NCBI GenBank assembly: GCA_001276605.1
Contig: JXSN01000004.1
Location: 1 to 40,262, forward strand
From: Achromatium sp. WMS2
GTDB lineage: Bacteria; Pseudomonadota; Gammaproteobacteria; Chromatiales; Chromatiaceae
Reading direction: 5' to 3'
Length of the DNA: 40,262 bases
Position numbers and translations under genes: made by a program. This document shows positions 10,163 through 20,721 of this stretch, piece by piece. Positions within the stretch are counted from its first letter, which is position 1; the number at the start of each line of letters is the position of its first letter. The notes beneath the pieces are model-generated. The model was not told the DNA's origin and did not search any database. It was given only the letters and a program-made list of their open reading frames with translations.

Positions 10163-13100
10163 AAATCTTCCTGGCGTTTTTGTGTAGCAGCCTATATCCA
10201 GCTATTGCCAATTCGACACCAGACGCAGCTCCCAATCAACCTAAGTTTGCCGAAGTAGCACAGCAGTCGGGTGCAATATTTAGCCATGCTCGCGCTAAAT
10301 TTGACTCTAAAGCCCAACCTTTGATGCCATGGCTGACCGCGGGTGGTGCTGGTATTGCTGTTGGTGATTTTGATCGTGATGGTCTTGACGATATATATGT
10401 AGTTACCAGCTTACAGGATGCCCCTAATGCCCTATTTCGCAACAAAGGTAATTTTCAATTTGAGGATGTTGCCGCAAAAGTTGGTTTAGCGAATGTTAAC
10501 ACTGCAGTTACTGGCACTTCAGCCCATGCTATCTGGTTTGATTACGATGGCGATGGCTGGTTAGATCTACTTTTGGTACGCTTTGGCAAATTGGGATTGT
10601 ATCATAATATTAAAGGTGAACATTTTGTAGAGGTAACCACAGCGGCTGGACTTGAATACCATCTAAATTCAATGGCTGCGGTAGCCTTTGACTATGATCA
10701 TGATGGTGATTTAGATCTCTATATCGGTGGTTATTTTCCAGAAAAAAATTTCAATAATTTACCAGATACCAAAGTACTATTTGATAGCTGGGAAACAGCA
10801 CGTAATGGTGGTCGCAACTATCTACTTCGGAACAATGGAAATCAAACATTTACCGATGTTACCGCAGCGGCTAAAGTTGATGATACCGGTTGGACCATGG
10901 CTGTGGGCGTTGGCGATTTGGATAATGATGGATGGTCAGATCTGTATTTAGCCAACGATTTCGGCGGCGATACCATATTTCGCAATTTGGGGGATGGCAC
11001 CTTTGCCAACCTAACCAAAGATGCTATAGGGGTTGATACCAAAAAAGGTATGAATGCAGATATTGCTGACTATAACAACGATGGTTTGTTAGATATTTAC
11101 GTCACCAATATGACCGAACCCTATCTGCATGAGTGCAATATGCTCTGGGAAAATCATGGTAATTTTCAATTTACCGATGTATCTAATGAGACTAATTCCT
11201 GTGATACCGGTTGGGGTTGGGGAGCTAAGTTTTTCGATGCAGATAATGATGGACAATTAGACCTGTATGTGGCTAATGGCTTTATTACCGATGGCAGTGA
11301 AGACTACATGTATAAGCTAATTGACTTTGTATTTCAAGAGGGTATAGATTTAAGAGATGCCAAACAATGGCCTGACATGGCAGGTTATTCCATGGCTGGT
11401 AATGAACGCAATTATTTTCTACATCAACGCTTTGGTATTTTTAGCTCCGAAGGAGCCGCAGCCGGTGTAGATGATGCGGGTGATGCCAGGGGTGTTGCTA
11501 CTGCTGATTTTGATCACGACGGGCGCGTGGACTTTGCTGTAACTAACGTGGCTGGTCCCTTAAGGCTATATCGCAATATCAGCACCAATGACAATCACTG
11601 GTTAGGCATAGTATTGCAACAAACCCCATCTACTGCTAATCCCTATGCCATTGGTAGTCGTATCATACTAGAAACTGATACCGAAAGTATGCTACGTGAG
11701 ATAGCTGTAGGTAATGGCTTTAATTCCCAAAGTAGCACCCAAGTACATTTTGGCTTAAAACAAAATTCCAAAATAACCAAATTAACTGTAATCTGGCCAG
11801 ATGGTACCAAAGAAGAACTTACCCCACCAACGGTTGATGCTTGGTATGTCCTGGAACGAGGTAAAGAATTACGTCTACTAACCAATGTAGCACAACCTGA
11901 TCCGCAACCAGTTGCAGTAACTGATCCAGAATTTGTTGATATTGCAGCAACTGCCGGCATTGCCTTACCCCACATACCAGCGGTATTTGATGCTAAATTA
12001 GGTCATATTATGGATATGATTGCCGCAGGAGCTGCTGGAGCAGCGATTGGTGATTACGATAAAGATGGTGATTTAGACATATTTATCAATAATGCCCGTG
12101 CCGATACCCCCAATCATCTCTGGCGCAATGAAGGCAATTTAAAATTTGTAGATGTTGCAATAGCTGCTGGCTTGGTTAACCTAAATAGCGCTAATTCCAC
12201 CTCCGCTGGTGGAATTTTCTTTGATTATGACGGCGACGGTTGGGATGACCTTTTGGTCATGCAAATGGGAATCAGTCGCTTGATGCGCAATCGTGGAGAC
12301 GGGACCTTTGAAGATGTTACTGACAAAGCCGGAATTGGTAAGTTATATCGTAATACTTTGTCTGCTATAGCATTTGATGCAGATCACGATGGCGATTTAG
12401 ATCTGTACCTCGGCGCATATTTTCCAGATCGGAATATGTTTGCTTTAAACGATGATAAGGTTATGCACGATAGTTGGGAAAATTCCCGTAATGGCGGCAG
12501 TAACGTTTATTTACGCAATAACGGCGATGGCACCTTTACCGATGCCACGGACCAATCTGGTTTGGCTGATACTGGATGGACTATGGCCGTAGGTCATGGT
12601 GATATCGATAATGACGGTTGGCAAGATGTATACGTTGCTAACGACTATGGTAGTGACAGTATATTTCGCAACAATCACGATGGCACCTTCACCAATATTA
12701 CCCGGGAAGCTATTGGTATTGATACCAAAAAAGGCATGAACGCTGAATTTGGCGATATTGATGGCGATGGTTACCTAGATATTTTTGTTACCAATGTTAC
12801 TGAAGGTTTTTTACATGAATGTAACATGCTATGGCGTAATAACGGTGGTACTGGTTTTACCGATATTAGTCAAGAAATGGGTGTGTGTGACGCTGGCTGG
12901 GCCTGGGGTGGTAAATTTTTCGATAAGGACAATGATGGTGATTTAGATCTCTATGTTGCCAATGGCTTTTTCGGCGGCAACAAAGGCGATTATCTGGATA
13001 TTTTATTACCAGCTTTATGGAATGCTAATGGCGAAGATCCATCGCAAGCTTCTAAATGGCCACCTCTGATGGGACGTGGTATCGCTGCTCATGAATCCAA

Positions 13101-15277
13101 TGTTTTATTTGAAAATGATAATGGTATTGGATTTAGAAAGATCGACGCTAGTCCACTGGCCATAGCCTCTGAATCGCGGGGGGTATTTACCGCTGATTTT
13201 GACAACGACGGCCGGATGGACCTGCTGGTAACCAACAATAATGCGCCTCCCAGCCTATTTCACAATCTCAACTCTAGTAAAAATAATTGGTTGGAACTAG
13301 AATTGGTCGGGCGTGCTCCCAATACCAATGCCGTAGGGGCTAGGGCTAGCATAACTACAGCTACTGGCACCATTATTCGAGAAGTTAATATTGGCAATGG
13401 TTTTGCTGGTGGGTCTTCCACAAGACTACACTTTGGACTGGGTAAAATTACCAAGGTTGATAAAATTCATATTCAATGGCCAAATGGTGATATTACTGAT
13501 CTGGAAAATCCGGAACTTAATCGCATATTACGTATCGAGCAAGCGCCGGCTATTACCCCTGAACCTCCTGTCAACGCAAATTCCGCGTTTCGTGATATTA
13601 CTGTTGCCGCTGGTTTTAACTTCCAACACCATGGACCAGTAGTGGATGAACGATTACGCAATTTAGGCCCATGGTTCACCGCTTTAGGTGCCGGAGGATC
13701 GGTAGGTGATGTTAATAATGATGGGTTATTAGATATTTACCTTACCAATAGTCTGCGTGATGTTCCCAACGCACTATTCTTAAACCAGGATAATATGCGT
13801 TTTACTGAAGTTGCAGCCCAGTATGGGGTGGCCGCAGTAAACGATGCCAGTAATTTTTCCATGATGAGCCTCATGGTTGACTTGGACCAAGATGGTTGGG
13901 ATGATTTAATCATCGTTCGCTTTGGACAAAGCCTAATTATGCGTAATAAACAAGGGAAAGGATTTGAACCCATGCCTAATGCCCTGTCCGGTGCCCCAAT
14001 ACCTCGCAACCCGGTGGCAGTAGTTGCCTTTGACTACGATAAGGATGGGGATCTGGATCTATATTTTGGATGTTATTTCCCGAATGTAGATTTAACTAAT
14101 GTTGGCGGTCGTACCAATCTATTACATGATAGTTGGGAAGCAGCACGCAATGGCGGTAGTAACTTTTTATTAGAAAACAAGGGTAATTTTCAATTCGTAG
14201 ATCGTACTGAAGCCGCTGGTTTACAAGAGACTGGCTGGACCTTGGCCATTGGTACCGGTGATTTAGATAAAGATGGTTGGATTGATCTATATGTAGCCAA
14301 TGATTTTGGCGCTGATAAAATTTATCACAATAACGGCGATGGTACCTTTAGTGATATTTCAACCACGGCTATTGGTGTGGATACCAAGAAGGGCATGAAT
14401 GCGGAGCTTGGGGATTTTGACAATGATGGTCTGTTGGATATCTTTGTTACCAATATCACTGAACCCTACCTGCACGAATGCAACATGTTGTGGCGTAACA
14501 GTGGCGATGGTACTTTTTCCGATGTTTCCAATGCCCTCGGAACCTGTGATACACGTTGGGGTTGGGGTGCTAAATTCATCGATTACGATAACGATGGTTG
14601 GCAGGATATTTACGTGCAGAATGGATTTATTTCTGGAGGTAGCAAGGATTATATTGATATATTGATGCCGATAATGCTTGACAGTGAAGTTAACCTTTCT
14701 GATACCATGAATTGGCCACCTCTAAAAAATATGAGCTTTTCCGGTTATGAGAAAAAGGTATTATTCCATAATATGGGAGGTTTTGCCTTTGAGGAGGTAA
14801 CCGCAGCTAATGGGGTAGATAATGAACGCGATGGGCGTGGCTTAATTGTTGCCGACTTGGACAACGATGGCGATCTTGACATGGTTACCATGAATGCTAA
14901 CCAACCAGCCATTGTTTATGAAAATATTTACCCTACTCCAGGTGCGCAGATTACTCTTGAACTTGAGGGGGGTAGCTAGCAATCGCAATGGTTTGGGGGC
15001 TCGGGTGACAGCCTATACTCCAGATGGATTATTTTACCGCGAGACCAATGCTGGCAACGGCTTTCAATCTCAAAGTACGCCATTGGTACACATTGGACTT
15101 GGAATGGCAGATAAAGTTGACGAACTAGAGGTACTGTGGCCATCTGGACAACGGCAACGGTTTGAGAATGTAGCCATTAACCAACGCTACTTTTTGCGCG
15201 AAGGGCAGCTATTGCAACCATGGAGTTCTCGCAAAGCACGTGCTACTGTAAATTTAGATTCTAGCAGTAAAAAGTAA
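10150..15277 (+). pseudogene. Triplicated UnbV/ASPIC FG-GAP repeat protein, broken by one frameshift at a G6 run
   Basis: An exported protein (signal peptide MSTIKIFLAFLCSSLYPAIA) is built from three successive copies of a roughly 555-residue unit: about 30-585, 591-1140 and 1145 to the end. Each unit has many FG-GAP/VCBS calcium-loop repeats (DFDRDGLDDIYVV type), a conserved DTKKGMNA...HECNMLW block with a later CD(T/A)xWxWG block, and a C-terminal UnbV_ASPIC domain. UnbV is a conserved partner of PKSE in enediyne clusters. The reading frame stops at 14977-14979, just after six Gs at 14976 and upstream. Removing one G lets the third ASPIC domain continue (GVASNRNGLGARV...) to the TAA at 15275-15277, giving about 1708 residues. 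It could be a sequencing error, a phase-variable tract or a real mutation. The start lies 13 bases inside the previous gene. Confidence 0.85.
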
Positions 15278-15331
15278 TAATATTACAGATTGCACCAACA
15301 GTGCAAAGTTATGTATCTAGATTAGCAAGAT

Positions 15332-15354
15332 ATCCCCACCTTATTAGTGGGGAT
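15332..15354 (+). terminator. Perfect 8-bp hairpin between the two FG-GAP genes
   Basis: ATCCCCAC and GTGGGGAT pair perfectly around the 7-base loop CTTATTA, 55 bases after the triplicated UnbV gene and 36 bases before the next start. No T-run follows, so it is not a textbook intrinsic terminator. It may reduce read-through or stabilise transcript ends inside the operon. Confidence 0.4.
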
Positions 15355-15389
15355 CAGTTACAATTATAGTTAACCAGAGATTTTAAATA

Positions 15390-18300
15390 ATGCGTCACTT
15401 GTTAATGGCTATACTATACTTAGCAATAGCCACTAGCACGGTAAACTCTCAAGCTGCCGGGGGTGATAGTAGCCGTGCATCAGCAGCATCAATGTTTCAA
15501 ACTAATCCTACCCAAACAGATCTAGTCCAGGAACTGCAACGGCTCCGCAATGAGGGAATTGCCAAGTATGAGTCTGGACTAGCCTTGGATAATGCTCTAA
15601 CGGCATTTAAACGTGCCTTTGAATTAAGCGGCCAAGCCCCAGATGCGTTTAATGTGGCTACGGTATACTTTAAAAAGAATGACGTAGCCAATACCAAACA
15701 CTGGTTGCAAGTAGCACTGAGTAAAGATGCCAATTTTCCTAATGCCCTGTATTTGCTAGGAGTCTTAGCCCGCTCTAGTGGCGATTTTGCCACTGCCAAA
15801 CGCAATTGGGAACGTGTTCACCAATTAGCACCTGGCGATGCGCATCTGAATTACCAGCTAGCCCTGTTGGCCCGCTCTGAACGTAATGAAGCCGGATTTT
15901 TACAATATTTAATCAACGCTCTAGCACTGGATCCCAACAATGCAGCAGCTTTGTACCAAATGTATAGGTATTATCAGCTTAGTGGTAATCGAGAACTGGC
16001 TAAAGAAACTTTAGCTAAATTTAATGCTATTAAGAAGCAAGAGCGTTTTTCCCGCCGCGAACGTCTCAAAGATCCTAGCCGTTTATCGCAACCCATACTG
16101 TTTCCAGCCACCAACACCAGTGGTTTCACCGTTATTCCGGTGGTACCACAATTTACTCTAGACACGGTAGTCCCAAGCTGTAAGCCAGTGGCCGCCGCTA
16201 GCTACGTTGATATAACTAAAACCCCACTTACCGAATCCATTGCTGTAGCTTGTACTGATGGACAATTGCTAAATACCGAGTTTGGTGCAATATCAAAGTT
16301 ATTGCCTATTGGCAAGGTACCAGCAAATACCAGTAATATTAAGGTTGAATGGTTTGATCCCACTGGTCCCAAAGTGTTAGCGATAACCTCTGATAAATTG
16401 CTGTTAGCTAATGATGTTATTTCTAAACCATCTGAGTATACTACAATTTTTGCCAGTGCCGCCGCTCCGGTAACCCTAGCTGATCTTGATACCGATGGGG
16501 ATATAGATATTGCGCTAGGTACCAATCAACCACCGCTTACCAATGCTAGTAAGCAAAAGTTCTTGCAAGAAACCGCATTTTATCAGACTAGTCAATTACC
16601 CAAAGCTTTATCTCAGGCTATCGCTGTGGCCGTAGCTGACGTGCAACGCGATGGCGTGAGTGATTTAATAATTTTAAATACTCAGCAATTAGATGTGTTT
16701 GTTGGTAGTACTATTGGTTTTACTCCGGCATTACAGATAACCGAGGCCGCTAGTGCTACTAATCTAGCGGTAGCTGATCTGAGTAATGATGGGCAATTAG
16801 ACGTGGCTTTGGTTATGCCCAATAAGATAAACATACTTTGGAATTTGAATGTAACAGCTAAAGATAGCAAACCACAAGTTCAAGAGATTGTTATCCCTTT
16901 TAGCACCGTATCGCAACTTCAGGTTACCGATTATAATAATGATGGTTTACTGGATATCATAATTTTGGCCACAGATGGCCAGGCTGTGTTACTTCGCAAT
17001 CAGGGTGGACGTGAATTTAACCAACAAGATCTAGGTACCTGGCCGGCGCCTGCCAAGAATACTAAGTTAATGACGGGAGATTTTGACAATAACGGTCAAG
17101 AAGATTTAGCCTATCTCACTCAACAGGGTAGTTTGGCGATTGCTAAAAATCATACTGAAGGCGCTGGACATAGTTTAGCCATCTTTACTCATGGCGTTAA
17201 AGCAGCTCCTAGTGGTTTATTAACTCAAATAGAGGTTAGACGCGGTAGTAATTATGCCTATGCTCAGGCCCAAGGCCAAATCCAACACCTTGGCATCGGT
17301 AAGGATAATTATGTTGAAATCCTGAGACTAGAATGGACTAATGGCTTTATTGAAAGCAAGCTTAAGGTTGATGCTGCTGTTACCACCTATAAGTTTGATG
17401 AATCCGAACGTATATCTGGATCCTGTCCCAGTTTGTTTGTATGGAACGGTAATAAATTTGAATACCTTACTGACACTTTCATAAGTGGCCCCATGGGGGT
17501 ACCTATGGATCGTGGTATGTATTTTCCAGTACAGGATCGCGAGCTGATACTTATACCTGGCAATAGAGTAAAATTACGTAATGGTAGTTTAGATATACGT
17601 TTTACCGAAGAGTTACACGAAAGTGTTATCTTGGATCGGGCCCGCCTCATGGTTGTGGATCATCCTGTGGGTACGGCAGTATATCCTCATTCCAGACTAG
17701 CCCCTGCTCCTAAACCGCTCGAGCCATTTTATCTCACAGGTGATTTAATTACAGCAACAAAAGCTGTAGGTTCTAATGGTGCGGATGTTACCGCTAGTTT
17801 AGCTAGTGTAGATAAGGTGTATGCTGATTTCTTTAAGCGTTCTCCACATTCTGGTTTTGCTGAACCGCATTGGATTCAACTAGAACTTCCATACAGTGTA
17901 GATCCCAAGGCCGTAGATGCTCTGTTAGCCACGGGTTGGTTTTACTACTTTGAGTCTACTTCGATGATCGCCGAAGCTCAGCGCAGTGGGCCAAATTTAC
18001 CCTGGCCCTGGCTAGAACAGCTAGTTGATGGCACTTGGCAAGATGTTGCCCCCATTGGCGTCCCAACTGGTAAGGGCAAAACCGCAGTTGTACCTTTGAA
18101 AGGCATGTTAAAATCCCGTACTCTCCGGATTCGCTCTGGAATTAGCACCTATTGGGATCAAATTGCTTTCAGTATGCAATCTCTGCCAATACCAGAGCCG
18201 ATTATAGCTGAATTAACTGAGGCTACTATGCGGTTTCACGGTGTTTCAACGTTAATAGCTCATAATCCTGAACGCTTTGATTATCATGATGTACATTATT

Positions 18301-18668
18301 CCACGTTATGGAACCCTATGGGCGGGCATTATACTAGTTATGGACCTATTGAACTATTGCTGTCCCAAGCTGATGGTAAATACGCAGTTTTTGGTTCTGG
18401 TGATGAAATAGCATTTTCATTTCAAATTCCTGCTTTACAGCCTCCGGCGCATTTTACCCGCAGTTATTTGTTGGAATTAGTTGGATACGTAAAGGATGGA
18501 GATCGTTATACTGCGCATCCAGGTCGTATAGAACCCATGCCATACTTGGGTTTAACCAATTACCCGGCGCCTGCGGACGCACGTTTGGATAATGCGCAAA
18601 CTGCGTCCCCATTTCGCAATCGTCCCCCCCTTAACTTAACCCTTGGTACCATTAGTCCGACACCTTGA
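15390..18668 (+). CDS. Exported TPR / FG-GAP / ASPIC-like protein (UnbV-related)
   Basis: A 1092-aa protein with a signal peptide (about 1-23). Residues about 45-210 are TPR repeats, for example DAFNVATVYFKKNDVANTKHW and ALALDPNNAAALYQM. About 360-575 holds five spaced FG-GAP-like loops: LADLDTDGDIDIAL, ADVQRDGVSDLIIL, ADLSNDGQLDVALV, DYNNDGLLDIIIL and DFDNNGQEDLAYL. About 590-667 is a degenerate ASPIC domain (GQIQHLGIGKDNYVEILRLEW). From about 678 a further domain begins with CPSLFVWNGNKFEYLTD, a layout I know from large CRTAC1/ASPIC proteins of other phyla. It is probably an extracytoplasmic scaffold or binding protein and shows no clear enzyme motif. The gene lies 7 bases upstream of the next start (18676). 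Confidence 0.85.
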   Translation: MRHLLMAILYLAIATSTVNSQAAGGDSSRASAASMFQTNPTQTDLVQELQRLRNEGIAKYESGLALDNALTAFKRAFELSGQAPDAFNVATVYFKKNDVANTKHWLQVALSKDANFPNALYLLGVLARSSGDFATAKRNWERVHQLAPGDAHLNYQLALLARSERNEAGFLQYLINALALDPNNAAALYQMYRYYQLSGNRELAKETLAKFNAIKKQERFSRRERLKDPSRLSQPILFPATNTSGFTVIPVVPQFTLDTVVPSCKPVAAASYVDITKTPLTESIAVACTDGQLLNTEFGAISKLLPIGKVPANTSNIKVEWFDPTGPKVLAITSDKLLLANDVISKPSEYTTIFASAAAPVTLADLDTDGDIDIALGTNQPPLTNASKQKFLQETAFYQTSQLPKALSQAIAVAVADVQRDGVSDLIILNTQQLDVFVGSTIGFTPALQITEAASATNLAVADLSNDGQLDVALVMPNKINILWNLNVTAKDSKPQVQEIVIPFSTVSQLQVTDYNNDGLLDIIILATDGQAVLLRNQGGREFNQQDLGTWPAPAKNTKLMTGDFDNNGQEDLAYLTQQGSLAIAKNHTEGAGHSLAIFTHGVKAAPSGLLTQIEVRRGSNYAYAQAQGQIQHLGIGKDNYVEILRLEWTNGFIESKLKVDAAVTTYKFDESERISGSCPSLFVWNGNKFEYLTDTFISGPMGVPMDRGMYFPVQDRELILIPGNRVKLRNGSLDIRFTEELHESVILDRARLMVVDHPVGTAVYPHSRLAPAPKPLEPFYLTGDLITATKAVGSNGADVTASLASVDKVYADFFKRSPHSGFAEPHWIQLELPYSVDPKAVDALLATGWFYYFESTSMIAEAQRSGPNLPWPWLEQLVDGTWQDVAPIGVPTGKGKTAVVPLKGMLKSRTLRIRSGISTYWDQIAFSMQSLPIPEPIIAELTEATMRFHGVSTLIAHNPERFDYHDVHYSTLWNPMGGHYTSYGPIELLLSQADGKYAVFGSGDEIAFSFQIPALQPPAHFTRSYLLELVGYVKDGDRYTAHPGRIEPMPYLGLTNYPAPADARLDNAQTASPFRNRPPLNLTLGTISPTP

Positions 18669-18675
18669 GAATCCA

Positions 18676-20721
18676 ATGATTATCCATAAATTGACAGTAA
18701 AATTTGCTGTATTAACGCTAGCTATTTGCTTGTTCGTTAATCTGAATTATGCTCAGGCTACAGAACCTACTAATGTGGCTTTACAACCTGCATTAGAGTT
18801 AGCTAAAGATTTAACTACGCAACGCGAACCGGTCCTAACTCAGGCCCGAATTTTGGCGCAATCAGGTAAGCTGAATGTAGCCATGGATACATTAGAAGCA
18901 TATCTCAATCAACAACCTGGGGATATTATTGCTGGTAACTTCTATCGTAAATTAGCAGTGCAGGCGCATTTATATGAAAGATCCATAAAATTTTTCTTAG
19001 GCCATGTAAGGCGCCTGACCCCGTGTCCTCAACAGTTGCCAGTATGTCCTGATACGGATAAAGATTGTGTAAAAAAGATTCTAGCACGCTGTTCCGCAAC
19101 TGCGGTTCCACCGGGCCCCCCGGCTGGACTTTTGTATAATTTGGCCTTTGCCTATATTGATAAAATCCCCGTAGTAGGTCCGATGGGAGCTGGATTTTTA
19201 TCTAAGCGTTCCATCGAGCAGTTTAAAACCGCCTTGCAAGCCAATCCGGATGATTGGATTGCCAATTACGGAATAGGCATGAATTATCTGCATTGGCCAG
19301 ATTATTTTGAAAAAAATGATACTTCAATTACTTACTTTGAAAAAGCTATAGCTTTACAGCAGGTTAGAGCAGCTAAACCGGCTGATATTTTGGCTTATAT
19401 CCGTTTGGGTGATGCTTGGGCTAAAGCTGGTAATGTAGATAATGCACGCCAAGTTTGGCAGCAAGGGGTAACCAAGCTTGGTAAGCATCAGGATTTAATG
19501 GAACGTTTAGATATTCCGAAATCCAAGTTAAAAGTAGCTGTAACTGAGGCTTATAATCCTAATAACTCCATTGGGGCTATCGATACTGACATCTCTATTC
19601 TATGGGCAGATGTTATGCCAACTAGTGTTTTTTCATTGCACAACACTAGCAAGGTAAGTACCGCGAACATAGGTGGTCAATCAGCACCACAACCGCAAGC
19701 CGAAGATAATGCTAATTTATTTCAATGGTTTAGAAACAACTTGCCTTTACTGGTAAGACGGGAAAGTGCCGACAAAATAGACATGTCCGGCATAGGTGCC
19801 ACGAATAACCATCATACTGGCATCATAGCCCATAATATGATTCGTGGCTTCATGTCTCAATTTCGCGGTGATTCAAATGATACAGTATTGTCAGCTTTGA
19901 ACCAAGCCCCGAACTATGAACAGCCATTTTTTCACGAAGGTATCGGAATGGGGGTAGCTGCAACCTTGGATACTAGCGCTGATGGTTCTTTGGCTCCCTT
20001 TGCAACTGATATAGCAGTATTTGGCAATAAATTTGAGCGTTTGCATTATGCAGGCTTAGGCATGTGGTATGGGCTGGCCCCAACCCTTAATTTAGTAAGA
20101 ATACGCAATAAATTTGCTGATCTTGATTTGCGCGGTCAGTTTTATGCTTACGAAGGCCTCGGTTTTGCTGTAACCCTATTTGGGAATTCGATTACTCGGG
20201 GTGCAGCTAACGTAGTACGCCGATTACCATTTGCTTTAGCATCCACTTTTGCACATGGGGCCGGGCGTGCCCTGTGGATTAAATACGGTGCCAATACTGC
20301 GGCGATTAATCAGGCTATTGCAGCCTTTCCCGAACAGTTGCATAGTGATCTTTACTCTGGATTTGGTATGGGAGTTACGTTTACCCGCATTAATCAACTT
20401 GACGAGCTGTTAAATAATCTCCAACCAATTTGTGGCATGGCGGCAGGTGCCAAACTAGACTATCTTACCGGTGCCGCTATGGGGTTGGCTATTCGTTACC
20501 AAACAGATACTAATTACACCCGTAGTATGTTACGTAACAATCTTAAGTCGCAAACCCGCGCTTTAGCCGTAGCATTGTTAGCTATTGGCAATGAGGCTTT
20601 GACTGAAGTACAACAAACTGGGGTAGAAATGCATAAGAATTGGCGTGCTGTTATTAAGCAACGTGTTGTTGCTGATGCTAGCACTAAAACTTTTGATAAT
20701 CTATGTGAGAATAAAAAATGA
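18676..20721 (+). CDS. Exported TPR protein fused to DUF1702 (UnbL-like) domain
   Basis: This 681-aa product starts at the ATG at 18676, which follows GAGA with suitable spacing and opens a signal peptide (MIIHKLTVKFAVLTLAICLF). An in-frame GTG at 18643 would add 11 residues and overlap the previous gene, so it is less likely. Residues about 154-272 carry the TPR module shared with the 8390 product (NLAFAYIDKIP, DDWIANYGIGMNYLHWP, RLGDAWAKAGNVDNARQVW). Residues about 350-630 match DUF1702: FHEGIGMG, LHYAGLGMW, YAYEGLGFA, HGAGRALWI and DLYSGFGMG. I believe enediyne UnbL proteins belong to DUF1702, whose molecular role is unknown. Secretion and the TPR fusion are unlike the actinobacterial versions I recall. 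The stop overlaps the next ATG. Confidence 0.85.
   Translation: MIIHKLTVKFAVLTLAICLFVNLNYAQATEPTNVALQPALELAKDLTTQREPVLTQARILAQSGKLNVAMDTLEAYLNQQPGDIIAGNFYRKLAVQAHLYERSIKFFLGHVRRLTPCPQQLPVCPDTDKDCVKKILARCSATAVPPGPPAGLLYNLAFAYIDKIPVVGPMGAGFLSKRSIEQFKTALQANPDDWIANYGIGMNYLHWPDYFEKNDTSITYFEKAIALQQVRAAKPADILAYIRLGDAWAKAGNVDNARQVWQQGVTKLGKHQDLMERLDIPKSKLKVAVTEAYNPNNSIGAIDTDISILWADVMPTSVFSLHNTSKVSTANIGGQSAPQPQAEDNANLFQWFRNNLPLLVRRESADKIDMSGIGATNNHHTGIIAHNMIRGFMSQFRGDSNDTVLSALNQAPNYEQPFFHEGIGMGVAATLDTSADGSLAPFATDIAVFGNKFERLHYAGLGMWYGLAPTLNLVRIRNKFADLDLRGQFYAYEGLGFAVTLFGNSITRGAANVVRRLPFALASTFAHGAGRALWIKYGANTAAINQAIAAFPEQLHSDLYSGFGMGVTFTRINQLDELLNNLQPICGMAAGAKLDYLTGAAMGLAIRYQTDTNYTRSMLRNNLKSQTRALAVALLAIGNEALTEVQQTGVEMHKNWRAVIKQRVVADASTKTFDNLCENKK

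Noticed and set aside
14894-15277. Separate 127-aa gene after the triplicated UnbV gene
   Set aside because: Its sequence from the G6 run onward is the missing end of the third ASPIC domain, so it is the frameshifted 3' end of the same gene.
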